A DNA stretch of 64,000 nt from Meghimatium bilineatum (Eukaryota; Mollusca; Gastropoda; Stylommatophora; Philomycidae): positions 34,836,059 through 34,900,058 of the forward strand of contig CM067315.1 of NCBI GenBank assembly GCA_034231615.1, in the 5' to 3' direction. How positions within the stretch are numbered: position 1 is the first letter of the stretch; each line of letters starts with the position of its first letter. Under the pieces are notes generated by a model that worked only from the letters and a program-made list of their open reading frames with translations, searched no databases and had not been told where the DNA came from. Made by a program: the position numbers and the translations under genes. This document shows, one piece after another, positions 1 through 9,400 of the stretch.

Positions 1-404
1 ATTGAAAGTGAAAGCAGCAAAAACACTTTCGCTGCCATACCTTTTTACCCCACGCCATTTTTTAGATGCTAAGTTCATTTTATCGAGATAACTCTTAAAA
101 AGTCTGAATCAAGAATCACTTTTGACCGGGTGCCAAAGCGATAACTGCCATTTTGAAGTTTTTGCTGAAAAATCGCAATAAAATAATTTAATTTCCAATT
201 ATTGTTGTTGAATCGATCTAATAACAGGCTCCATCATTTTTTAATATTTTTAATAAATGGCAACCCTTACACTGAATAAAACCAGAGCCAGCAAAACAGC
301 AAAAATCAACACAAAAAAGTCATAGATTCCTTTTCACAGACAACTAAGTGTTCATTACTTATCCTGGTTAATATCCCCATCCATAGAGGGTAAATTGCCC
401 TAGA

Positions 405-548
405 TGCCATGGTGTAGTCGGATGTGTCAGGTTGAAAGGCAGATATTTTGCAGCAAAGCTGGGACACAACACATTCCGTTCTCTGGACTACATCCTTCTA
501 ACAAGAAATTTGAGAACTAACACAGGAATCAACATTCTCTTAGAAAAT
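405..548 (+). repeat. B-type SINE-like, 3' part
   Basis: It contains the core (GTCGGATGTGTCAGG), the TCTCTGGACTACATCCT block and a trailing TTTGAGAAC. It forms an inverted pair with the copy about 30 bp downstream. Confidence 0.75.
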
Positions 549-574
549 ATAAAGGTTTTTTTCTATATCTGCTT

Positions 575-735
575 TTGTTCTCAAACTCTGTGTTAGCATG
601 ATGTAGTCCAGAGAATGCATTGTATCATAGTTTACAGCTTTGCTGTGATATCTGCACATTTTGATTTACACATCTCAACTTCAGTATAGTTTTTGGATCA
701 CTTTCACCCATGAGATGGTACAATCAAATTCATCC
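575..735 (-). repeat. B-type SINE-like, 3' part
   Basis: Reverse-strand copy with CTCAAACTC, ATGTAGTCCAGAGAA and GTTTACAGCTTTGCTG. It faces the plus-strand copy at 405-548. Confidence 0.75.
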
Positions 736-883
736 CCAAATCTTTATTTGTCTCTTATGGCAGTAACATTTTATGCTATTTGTCTCTTACGACGTATATG
801 GCAGTAACATTTTATGCTATTGACTGTGCTCCCCTTTCTGGCTAAAAAATACATGGGAAATTATATTTCCATTCTTCACATTT

Positions 884-1045
884 GCATGAACCCCGCCGAA
901 GATGGATGTGTTGGTCCACTGGAGCAAATAAAACAGGGACACAGCGCATTTCCATTCTCTGGACTACATCCTGCTGGAAATCTAGTAGGACAATGGTTCT
1001 GCTACAAGAGAGATCAAGCGGGAGTTTGAGAATGAATGCTGAAGA
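884..1045 (+). repeat. A-type SINE-like, near complete
   Basis: It starts CCGCCGAAGATGGATGTG, keeps the shared block CTGGACTACATCCTGCTGG, and ends GAATGCTGAAGAAG. These are the same two ends as the copy at 42588-42747, which is bounded by a target-site duplication. Confidence 0.85.
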
Positions 1046-1111
1046 AGTATGAACAAGTCTTGGAGAATAAACAATTGAAGCACGAATGCCATCCTCAATA
1101 TTTTATCTGCT

Positions 1112-1285
1112 TCCTTTGATTTTTTCTCAAACTCCTGCAGACTAGAAGGTCGTGGTTCGGAGAATGTAATGCATTGTGTCATGTTTACAGTTTAGCTGCA
1201 CATTTTGGCTGGACACATCCAGCTTCAGCAGGGCTTCTGAATCACCTCGATCTTTAATGGGATAGCACAGCCAACCCCACCATCA
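1112..1285 (-). repeat. B-type SINE-like, partial
   Basis: Reverse copy with CTCAAACTCCTGCAG, a degraded core and the GGGATAGCACAGCCAAC head-proximal block. It belongs to a local duplication shared with 2073-2690. Confidence 0.7.
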
Positions 1286-1639
1286 TTTAAAAGAGTTTCA
1301 CATGTGTACCCTTCAACGTCATCTATACCATCATCTGCAAGCATTGCATTACGACATATATAAGTGAGACTGGAAGGAGACTTGCAGACCGATTCTGTGA
1401 ACACCTGTACAGCATAAAAAACCATTTGAGTACTCCTGTTGATGACCACTTCAATGGCGCAGGCCATCGGGACGCCCAGGATATTTAGGTGAATGCCATT
1501 AAGGCGTGCTTCTCAGACAGCAGGACCCGTCATGCACTTGAAATCCACTATATATATATAAATTTGTCACGCTTAAACCTTTTGGGTTCAATGCGCGCCA
1601 ATTGTATGGATATGTTGTTTCCTCATTTCTGTTTCATTT

Positions 1640-1852
1640 CATGTGTTGCTTCAACACTGACCTAGTTTCAACCTTTCCGGATTATCTCCGCATTTAGCTC
1701 TGCAATGTGAATGTCAATATTGTTCACGCTCGTTTTTTTGCTGTGTAGGTAGTCTTGATAAAGGCCTTTTGGTCAAAACGTCAATTTGTCTGTGTTATTA
1801 ATTATGAGTGTTTCCAGTGATTAACAAAACTTCATTACCCTGTTTCAATCTT
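1640..1852 (+). repeat. Hammerhead-motif repeat (Penelope-like/retrozyme-like)
   Basis: About 210 bp similar to the inverted copy at 27680-27905. In order: CTGACCTAGTTTC, AACCTTTCCGGA, AATGTGAATG, then GATAAAGGCCTTTTGGTCAA and AACGTC at 1756-1781, then AACAAAACTTCATTACC and TGTTTCA. The GATAAAGGCC..GTC.AAACGTC part resembles a hammerhead core (CUGAUGA, stem II, GAAAC), with substitutions likely to inactivate cleavage. Penelope-like elements and animal retrozymes carry such motifs (family knowledge). Assignment to either is inference. Confidence 0.5.
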
Positions 1853-2425
1853 TACCCACCCAAAAACATTTTTCGCCTTCAACGATATGCATGGCAGTTG
1901 ACAACATTGCTATTCTTGGTTCCACTTTCATATCATGGCAACTCGCGGACGGAACCAATAGCTAAAGATAGAACATGATGGAAGAGATACTTACGTTCCA
2001 CAGGGAGTGAAAGATGGGAGGATATACATAAATAGAAATAGATCAGAAATATTTTATTTCATTTGTTAATGTGTATGAACAAGTCTTGGAGAATAATTGG
2101 CTGAAGCATTGTTTTATTTACTAGAAAACAATGGTCACAAGTTACACAATAAAGACACATATATTAAAGGATTCCGTTTAATCTACAGGTTCTCACACTT
2201 GTTAAAGTCACGACCCTATTTTATATAAGCGATGTGCCCCAGAACTGGGTACATTAAAAAAAAATACTTTCTAATAGGGAAATGAAAGCATAATGAGAAT
2301 AGATTTTCACTATAATATAATTTTAATTTGCGATGATTGAAATTGTAACTCTTATGTTAAAAAGATTCAAAATTTGCAGTGGAGTTTTCATTAACTCTAT
2401 CCTCAATATTTAACGTTTCTTCTTG

Positions 2426-2690
2426 TTTGTTCTCAAACTCCTGCAGATTAACAGGATGTGGTCTAGTGCTGCAATGCTTGCAGATGATGGTATAGATGAC
2501 GTTGAGGAAACACGTGATGCATTGCATATTTAGTTTGGTGCGATATCTCTACCTTTTAGATTGGCTTCTGGATCACTTTGGCTCTTAATAGGAGAAGTTG
2601 GCCAACCTTGCCACAATAATCTACAACATGCCTGGCAGTTGACAGCTTTGATATTCTTTGCTCCCCTTTCCAAGCAGAACCAGCAACAAA
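2426..2690 (-). repeat. B-type SINE-like, rearranged
   Basis: The tail-side (CTCAAACTCCTGCAGATTA) and head-side (ATTCTTTGCTCCCCTTTCC) blocks are both present. The middle is replaced by about 45 bp that reappears inverted at 1303-1349. Confidence 0.7.
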
Positions 2691-3165
2691 CTGGAATATC
2701 TGCTTATAATTTTGGTTTTCAAATACTTTAAGTGTATCCACTGTATTTTTCATACCCATACGGTATAGTTTTATAGTCTGTGAGTTCATTGAATAGCTGA
2801 TTGACCTTGTTTTTTACGTAAGTAAAAGTTTATCCACTGGAAACAATATATCATATTACAAGCTCATATTTTTATAGATTATATTTGATATTTTAATTAA
2901 AAAACTCAAGATATTTTTTAAACGTTAAGAAATTTATTACAAATGAAAATTGTAAAATAATTTATTAAGTTCACGACCCACAGATTGAGAACCCATGATC
3001 TAAAACATTCAGTTGCATAAATGCGTGTGCATAAAAAAAGTGATGCGGGAGTTTGACAGTTTGAGATCTATTGTTGATACATTATCTGCAAACACAAGTC
3101 TAACAAATATGTTTCTAATGTCATTCTCAAACATATTGTGGGTAGGTTTTCATTTCTTTAACCTA

Positions 3166-3166
<1 letters not shown>

Positions 3167-3202
<36 letters not shown>
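3167..3202. repeat. (TA)n microsatellite
   Basis: Uninterrupted TA dinucleotides, about 18 units. Confidence 0.95.
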
Positions 3203-3204
<2 letters not shown>

Positions 3205-3224
3205 CGCTTGCAGCAGGGACAGCA

Positions 3225-3500
3225 TCTTGTATGCCTACTACATTTAGTATATACCATAATAATAAGCCCCATAATCTGTAAAAGTCATAGGGGTGTGACA
3301 CTGGAGACATCAGCACATAAAGCCTTTCAAACACCTCTATCCTCAGCCATTTGAAGGAATGTAGAAAAATGCCCAGACCATTCCTTGATGTTATCAATCC
3401 AGGTTTTTCTCCGTCTCTTCTCTTTCCATCTTCGACTGTTCCTTGCAAAATTGTTTTAGAACATGAGACGTGTTTCATTACATATCCGAACAAATTTACG
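3225..3500 (-). mobile_element. LINE 3'-end remnant
   Basis: The minus strand encodes MKHVSCSKTILQGTVEDGKR and nearby residues. This is typical of the basic C-terminal end of LINE reverse-transcriptase proteins (GH.MRHD.L.K.ILQGT.EG.RRRG). It is immediately followed by a second, diverged copy at 3548-3800. Confidence 0.65.
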
Positions 3501-3547
3501 CTGTTTCACCACTGCCAAAAGTTTCTTGATAACCTGCACGTTTGTTT

Positions 3548-3800
3548 ATTTAATAGTAATAATAAAACCCTCAACCCATTAGGGTGTCACCTTGAGACAT
3601 TTGATGCAGAATGATCTCCACGAATCTCTATCCTCTCCCATCCTAATGAGTTTGGAAACTTCACACCCTGTCCAGTCTTTGATATTATCCAGACATAACT
3701 TCTTCTGTCCACCTCATCTTCCTCCACCATCCCTTGAAGAACATCTCGTTATTGAGGAATGTCTTATCACATGCCACCAGAGTTTACGAAGTGTCAGGAC
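3548..3800 (-). mobile_element. LINE 3'-end remnant (second copy)
   Basis: Homologous to 3225-3500 and closer to 39372-39700, sharing AGTTTGGAAACTTCACA and CCTTGAAGAACATCTC. Frames are broken. Confidence 0.65.
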
Positions 3801-3827
3801 TGTTGACAGTGTTTCTTCTGGAACATA

Positions 3828-4075
3828 AATTTGCAGAATGTAGTCCAGAGAACGGAGTGCGTTGTCATGGTTTTCACCTTTACTGCGATATCTACCTAGC
3901 ACTTCCAACTTCAGCATGGCATCTGGGTCACTTTGACCCCGTATAGGATGGGACAACCATCTTCACACTATAAACTGTCTTAGTCGCTTCTCATGACATG
4001 CATGGAAGATAAACAGTGTTGCTATTCTTTGCTGTCCTTTTGGGTTACGGCAACAGGCGGAAGTAATAGCTACAG
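3828..4075 (-). repeat. B-type SINE-like, near complete
   Basis: It runs from ATGTAGTCCAGAGAACGGA through TCAGCATGGCATCTGGGTCA to GTGTTGCTATTCTTTGCT and CGGCAACAGGCG. The LINE-like tail is missing. Confidence 0.8.
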
Positions 4076-4539
4076 ATAGGAAAGGATAGAAGAGAATTGA
4101 GAACCTATTGTCCACAGGGAGTGAAAGGTGGATAGGTAGACATTAAGTACATGAATATAAATAGATCACAAATATACTAGCTATGTGGAGAATTATGCTC
4201 CAATTACCAAACAAAATGCATGGCAATAATTGCCTTTCATTACTGCATGTTCAGCTGGGAGAATTTTTAAGTGACCAACATATGTGGTCAGCAACACGCC
4301 AGCAGCATTTATTTTCCCAGATCTAGTACACATTTCCTTAAATTGGATCGACCAAGGAGCCAATAACGATATAAAAATATTTCCAGTTGAACTGGGAATT
4401 GAACCTGGATCATGCAATCAATAACTGTGTCCAATCAATATTAAATACTTTAATCATGCAACTCATGAACCCTACAAATTACTTTTCAGGGATTGAAAAT
4501 TGGTACAGTGCTATAGAAATTAGGATAACTATAGAGAAC
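4076..4539. other. No recognisable gene
   Basis: AT-rich sequence with no protein similarity or repeat that I can recognise. Confidence 0.4.
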
Positions 4540-4781
4540 ATTAATAAACCTGGCAGTGTGTGTCTGTGGCTATGCTGATAGTGACACAAAGCTGCAAAAA
4601 AAAGATAGCAAGTTTGACCGAGACTAGCTTTGAGATTGGTGTCCAGCATGCAGTACAAGCACAGATTGTGATGTTTGGCTGACCTAACAATATGGCTACA
4701 GAACACCCACTGTTCGGTGGAAATGGTAAAAACATACTCCATTCTCTGGACTACATCCTGCTGGAATCTAGTAGGATCATT
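4540..4781 (+). repeat. D-head plus A-type SINE-like, split by a LINE
   Basis: The D head (TGTCTGTGGCTATGCTGATA to ATATGGCTACAGAACACCC) is joined to the A-type block CTGGACTACATCCTGCTGG. It is interrupted at 4781 by the LINE 4782-5932. The A-type sequence resumes at 5946 with GTCCTGCTAAATGAGATATC. Confidence 0.75.
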
Positions 4782-5932
4782 CTTCCTCTTCTTCTGCGTT
4801 CAGCATGTGGTCATGCTATATTGTCAGGCCTGTCATCAAGATGAAGTCCACTGTCTTCTCCAGGTCAGAGTGGCTGCCCCATAGCTTTTGCCTCAAGTCT
4901 GTAACCTCTGGCCAGGTCTGCTGTCTCTGCTTTTTGTATGTTGGGCAGTCCTGAAGTATGTGTTCCTGGGTCTGGATTCCAGATCCACATGGACATTCAT
5001 CTGTGTATGAGATCCTCAATCGGTAAAGGTGACCCAACAGTCTGCAGTGGCCTGTTCTAAGGCGAAATATTGTAGTCTGTTGATATCTTTGAAGGAGATG
5101 TATTGCATCATGTTTGTATTCCTCTTCTATTTGTTTCTTCCACTTTGCTGTGTATGTGTTGTGGATTATTGTTTTTGCTTCTCCGTAAGACAGTGGGTGT
5201 CTGTGTTGTTCCATTTCGTTTCTTGCTTTGGACAGAGCATCCGCTTTCTCATTTCCCATTATTCCACAGTGTGATGGTATCCACTGAAGGGCAATAGCTG
5301 ATGATTTTTGGATCTGTCTTAGCTCATGTCTGATGTTGTGCAGAAGGCTTTCGTTTCTCTTGCTCTGTATTGATTCCAGTAGGGATCTGCAATCTGTGAA
5401 TATGGCTATCTTCTTTGGTCTTGGCAGTCCTGATTCGGTGAAGGCCTTCAGTGCTTGATGGAGTGCAACTGCTTCTGCTCTAAAGTTACAGGAGTATTTC
5501 CTGGTTGGAAAAGCTTTTGATATTGTCTTCCCATCTTTGAGTCTTATAAAAATTCCACCTCCTCCATTCCTTACTGCTCCTTCTGCCGATCCATCTGTGT
5601 AGACATGTGTCCATTCCTTGGGATTTTATTTCTATCATCTCCAGTGTCAATGCTTTTAGTTGAGGTGGAGTTTGGTATTCCTTATTAATTATTCCAGGAA
5701 CATGTGTTATTATGGAGATATTCTGGAGACTATTGCCTGGCTCTTCAAAGTCCGTTAGTTTTTCAATTCCATTTGGGAGGTTTGTGAGGATACCTTTATG
5801 TTGTTCATGGAGATCATTGTGGATGTGACAGAAGCTGGTTCTCTTCAACCTGCTTGTGGTTGATCTAGAAATATGCGCATACATCGGATGGTTTGGCATG
5901 GGCTTTATTTTTTCCCTTTGAACAAGCACTCT
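4782..5932 (-). mobile_element. I-like LINE, 5'-truncated, with target-site duplication
   Basis: A 1.15-kb minus-strand insertion flanked by a 13-bp direct repeat, TAGTAGGATCATT (4769-4781 and 5933-5945). Its 3' end (low coordinates) reads GAACGCAGAAGAAGAGG. The protein remnant covers the region after the polymerase (QREKIKPMPNHPMYAHISRS), an RNase H part (GNEKADALSKA near 5250) and a CCHC-like end (CPCGSGIQTQEHILQDC). It closely matches 53945-55345. Frameshifts between the 5486-5944 and 4816-5259 frames make it a pseudogene. Confidence 0.88.
4816..5259 (-). pseudogene. LINE ORF2 C-terminus (RNase H end and CCHC)
   Basis: A 147-codon open frame. It starts in the last RNase H motif (GNEKADALSKA). 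Further on comes FRLRTGHCRLLGHLYRLRI, then a knuckle Cys-Pro-Cys...His...Cys, and it ends LEKTVDFILMTGLTI. The polymerase and the first RNase H motifs lie in other frames or are lost. Confidence 0.8.
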
Positions 5933-5944
5933 TAGTAGGATCAT
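5486..5944 (-). pseudogene. LINE ORF2 middle segment
   Basis: It encodes the linker between reverse transcriptase and RNase H (SRSTTSRLKRTSFCHIHNDL, LTDFEEPGNSLQN). It is nearly identical to residues encoded at 54730-55060. The frame is lost near the TDGSA region. The first few codons are target DNA, beyond the LINE's 5' end at 5932. Confidence 0.8.
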
Positions 5945-6324
5945 TGTCCTGCTAAATGAGATATCCAGTATGTTGTCGAAATTAATAATAAAAATAAAAC
6001 CTTTGATCTATTTGGTTGTAGGAGTGCCACAGAAACAACAGCCTGCCAAACATACATATCTTCAGTCATACAGGCAAGTGTGGAAAAATTACTTCTACCA
6101 GTGTCCCAAACATGCTTACATTTTACTCTGATAATAAACGTTCCCAAACTTTACTCTGACAAAAAATCATTACTCCAAACACGCCTATATTTTACTCTGA
6201 CAAATTACCAGTGTCCCAAACATGTTTACACTTTATTTCTATACCATATATAATTACAATTTCACTATAAAAAATTCCTGATAAATGTATTTATTCTAAC
6301 TCATTACAAAGTGCTTGAGAAGGT

Positions 6325-6330
6325 TTTATT
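6325..6330 (-). promoter_or_regulatory. Candidate poly(A) signal of LYPLA-like gene
   Basis: AATAAA on the minus strand, about 85 nt past the stop codon at 6413. The spacing is plausible, but a second AATAAA lies near 6232-6237. Confidence 0.45.
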
Positions 6331-6412
6331 GCAAATAAACAAATAGAGATAACAAGACACGTATATTTCAACTAGTTAGTTGGTTACCATAGAGTACTTT
6401 AAATATTTGTAC

Positions 6413-6463
6413 TCAAGAAGCTCTCAGGACCTCTTCCAGGAAAACTTTGACATCGCGCATTTC
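6413..6463 (-). CDS. LYPLA1: LYPLA-like last exon
   Basis: Acceptor TTTCAG, then EMRDVKVFLEEVLRAS and TGA. It matches the family C-terminus (EM..VK.F...LL). Phase 0 entry. Confidence 0.93.
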   Translation of the reverse strand, partial: EMRDVKVFLEEVLRAS

Positions 6464-9400
6464 CTGAAATAAGCCAATAGAGGATGTTTATTAATTAGGC
6501 ATGGATAATGATGAAATGTGGGTGATAAACTGTCATGTCCCGAGTTGATAGATAGATAGGCGATAGGAAGGTTGTCACAGACTAGGAAAGCCAACTACCC
6601 GAATTAAAGTCATGACAAAAAGGGATGTGAGGCCAACTGAGGTGCAAATAACAGAGCTCTGCTGTGGAACTAGCAGCACAACGTACTTCACGCTCACCAG
6701 CGGAAATCACACGAGTTTTAATGTTGGTTGTCAGATAGCAAACGCAGAAGAGACCATGTTCTGCCAGGAGCATGGCACACATTTCTCTGCCGTCTATAAC
6801 ATCATTCTTCTGCGTTCATTCTCAAACTCCTGCAGATTAGCAGGATGTATTCCGGAGAACGGATAGCGTTGTGTCATGGTTTAAAATCATTCTTCTGTCA
6901 GATTTGTTGACCTATGCACAATGATTACACATCTAGCATTCCTCATCACCTATATTCTGCCATAAGAAGACAAAGGTGCAATACCTGCTAGCCATCATCT
7001 CTTTCTCATCCATGTGGATTATTTGATAGAAGACAAAAATATGAAAAATGAGATCATCATGATCAAGTGCTGTCTCCGCAACGAAGGTTGGCTACAACAG
7101 ACCTCCGACATCCCGTCTCTTGTTTTAGTGTTGCACTCTGCTAGACTAGCCCATCCATCTTGTGATGTTACTCTGCCACTTGTATCTCTTTTCTATTTTT
7201 AACTTTGTAATTTGTTTAGATGTTACTATTTTCCTCATGTCATTGAAGGTACTTTTAGCCATTCCTATCTTTTAACTTCTGTTTCACATCTGCTGTCATT
7301 TTGAAAAGGAGATTTTTTTTTCCACAGATGCCAAGTTGAAAACATGTCAACAATTCCCCAACTTTCCTTAGTCCTCCCACTCCATGCCTGGAAAGAAGAC
7401 ATGCACTATTCTTTGCACCCTGACCTAGAAGATCTACCCCATGTTGTGACACAGTCAAATTAGGCATAAATAAAACTAATTACAAAATGTAAACTTACGC
7501 GTTAAACTAAAACCGAGTCAAATGATGTAGTTTATCATAACCTTTATATATATATGACCTTTTCATATATTAATAAAAACCCTTAAAATCTTAATTTATA
7601 TTTTTAATAGTGTCTAAAGTTACGATATAAAATGGGAGAGAAATATCATGAGATGGATACATAGTCTAGCAGAGTGCACCACCAAAGCAAGTGACAAGAT
7701 GGAAGTCCGTTGTGGAGACAGTACTTGATGATGATCAAAGTCCTGAATTAATTTCGAGGGGAAAAAAATCCTTGAAAATTGGGTGACTGTCTCAGTGTAC
7801 CTGTAAGTTAGGGGAGGTAAGACAGCAAGGAAGGGAACTGACCACCCCACTTAATAGTTATATGGCTTAGCACATAAAGAGTTATCTTCATCCTGACAGC
7901 AGATCACTGCATGGGACAAACCTCTACTTTATCTGTGACCTTATTTGTAATGATATTATGATTTGTGTAGAAATTAAATGGATGGGTATCTAAAACATCC
8001 CATGTATGCAAAGATGATGTCACTGTGACCTAGTTGATGAGTACATCTGACTTACGACTATACAAAACATTTAATGAATTGTACAGTGACTCGCTATTAA
8101 AATGTCCAGGGGAGAAAAGAATAACAACACTATTTATCTTACAAGCATGTAATAAGAGGCGACTAAGGAGATTTTGGGGGATGGGGGTTAGATGTTCCAT
8201 AGAGGGTCAATGTGACCCAGAAGCTACACTGAAGTTGGATTTGCAAGGCATAAAGGCGCAGATATTGCAGCTAAGCTGTAAACAATGACACTACATATTT
8301 CATTCTATAGATTACACCCTATAGGAGTTTTGAGAATGAACACAAGAAGTATTCCAATTATTGTCATTTATTTCTGTTCAAATTTCTGTAATATTATCAG
8401 TGTATATTCATTTACAGCTGCAACCAAATAATTATATAGTTCATAAATTGGAGGATATTATTCTTACTTGTGGACTGGAACTGTGTCCCAAGTTACTGTA
8501 AGACTTAAACTGAGCAGAAGGGTTAAAACTTTTAATGATTTCATGCGATGCCTGGCCCCATCTGTATGACACTACTGGATCGGAATGTCCGTGACATTGC
8601 AATACTGGAACATGATTGTTGAATTTGGAATTCTGTGACAAAGGGATAAACATTTATAACTGTGTTATAAATTTCATAAATATTAAATTTTATAAATATA
8701 AAAGGCTAAATTTCAAAGAGCCAAGTTACAAGCCAGATGAGCAGCTGGAAAGAAAAAACAGAGTCGCTGAACCTAGAAAGAGATACTAGGAAATTATGGA
8801 AACTTGTAAAACAACTAAATGATGAAGGTACAGGGAGAAATACCAGGATCACACTTTATAAAGATAGAGACATTTTAACAGGTAAACATGCAGCTGATTA
8901 CTTTGCAGATTCCTTTGCAGAAGACAATAACGTCAAAGTCAGCCCAGACAAACAACAGGAGGTTCGAGAGAACCAGCAAAACATTGGACAAGGTGAACCT
9001 ATACCTGAAGTCATGGAGGCACCAATCACAATGAGAGAACTGGAGCATGCAATATCCAAATTGAAAATGAAAAAGTCCCCTGGAGCTGATGGAGTGTCCA
9101 ATGAAATGATTAGAAACCTGGGAATTGCAGCAAGAGCAAAGCTACTGCAGATCTTTAACACAAGCTGGTCCACAGGTAATGTACCACAGGCGTGGAGAGA
9201 AGCAATAATGATACCACTCCTCAAATCAGGAAAAGATAGCAACATAGTCTCCAACTACAGGCCCATCAGCCTCACAAGCTGTCTATGTAAAACAATGGAA
9301 CGCATTATCAATCTTAGGATGCAGTGGTACCTTGAAAGTGAAAACCTTCTGGTATCACAGCAAGCAGGTTTCAGACAGTGCTACTCTACTGAAGATCAGG

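Noticed and set aside
1225-1467. Minus frame with AMLADDGIDDVEGYTC as a host exon
   Set aside because: Part of it is B-type repeat sequence and the remainder recurs inverted at 2465-2508. No splice sites or family match.
8898-9254. Minus-strand frames inside 8737-11382
   Set aside because: Shadows of the LINE polymerase frame. The plus strand carries the conserved motifs.
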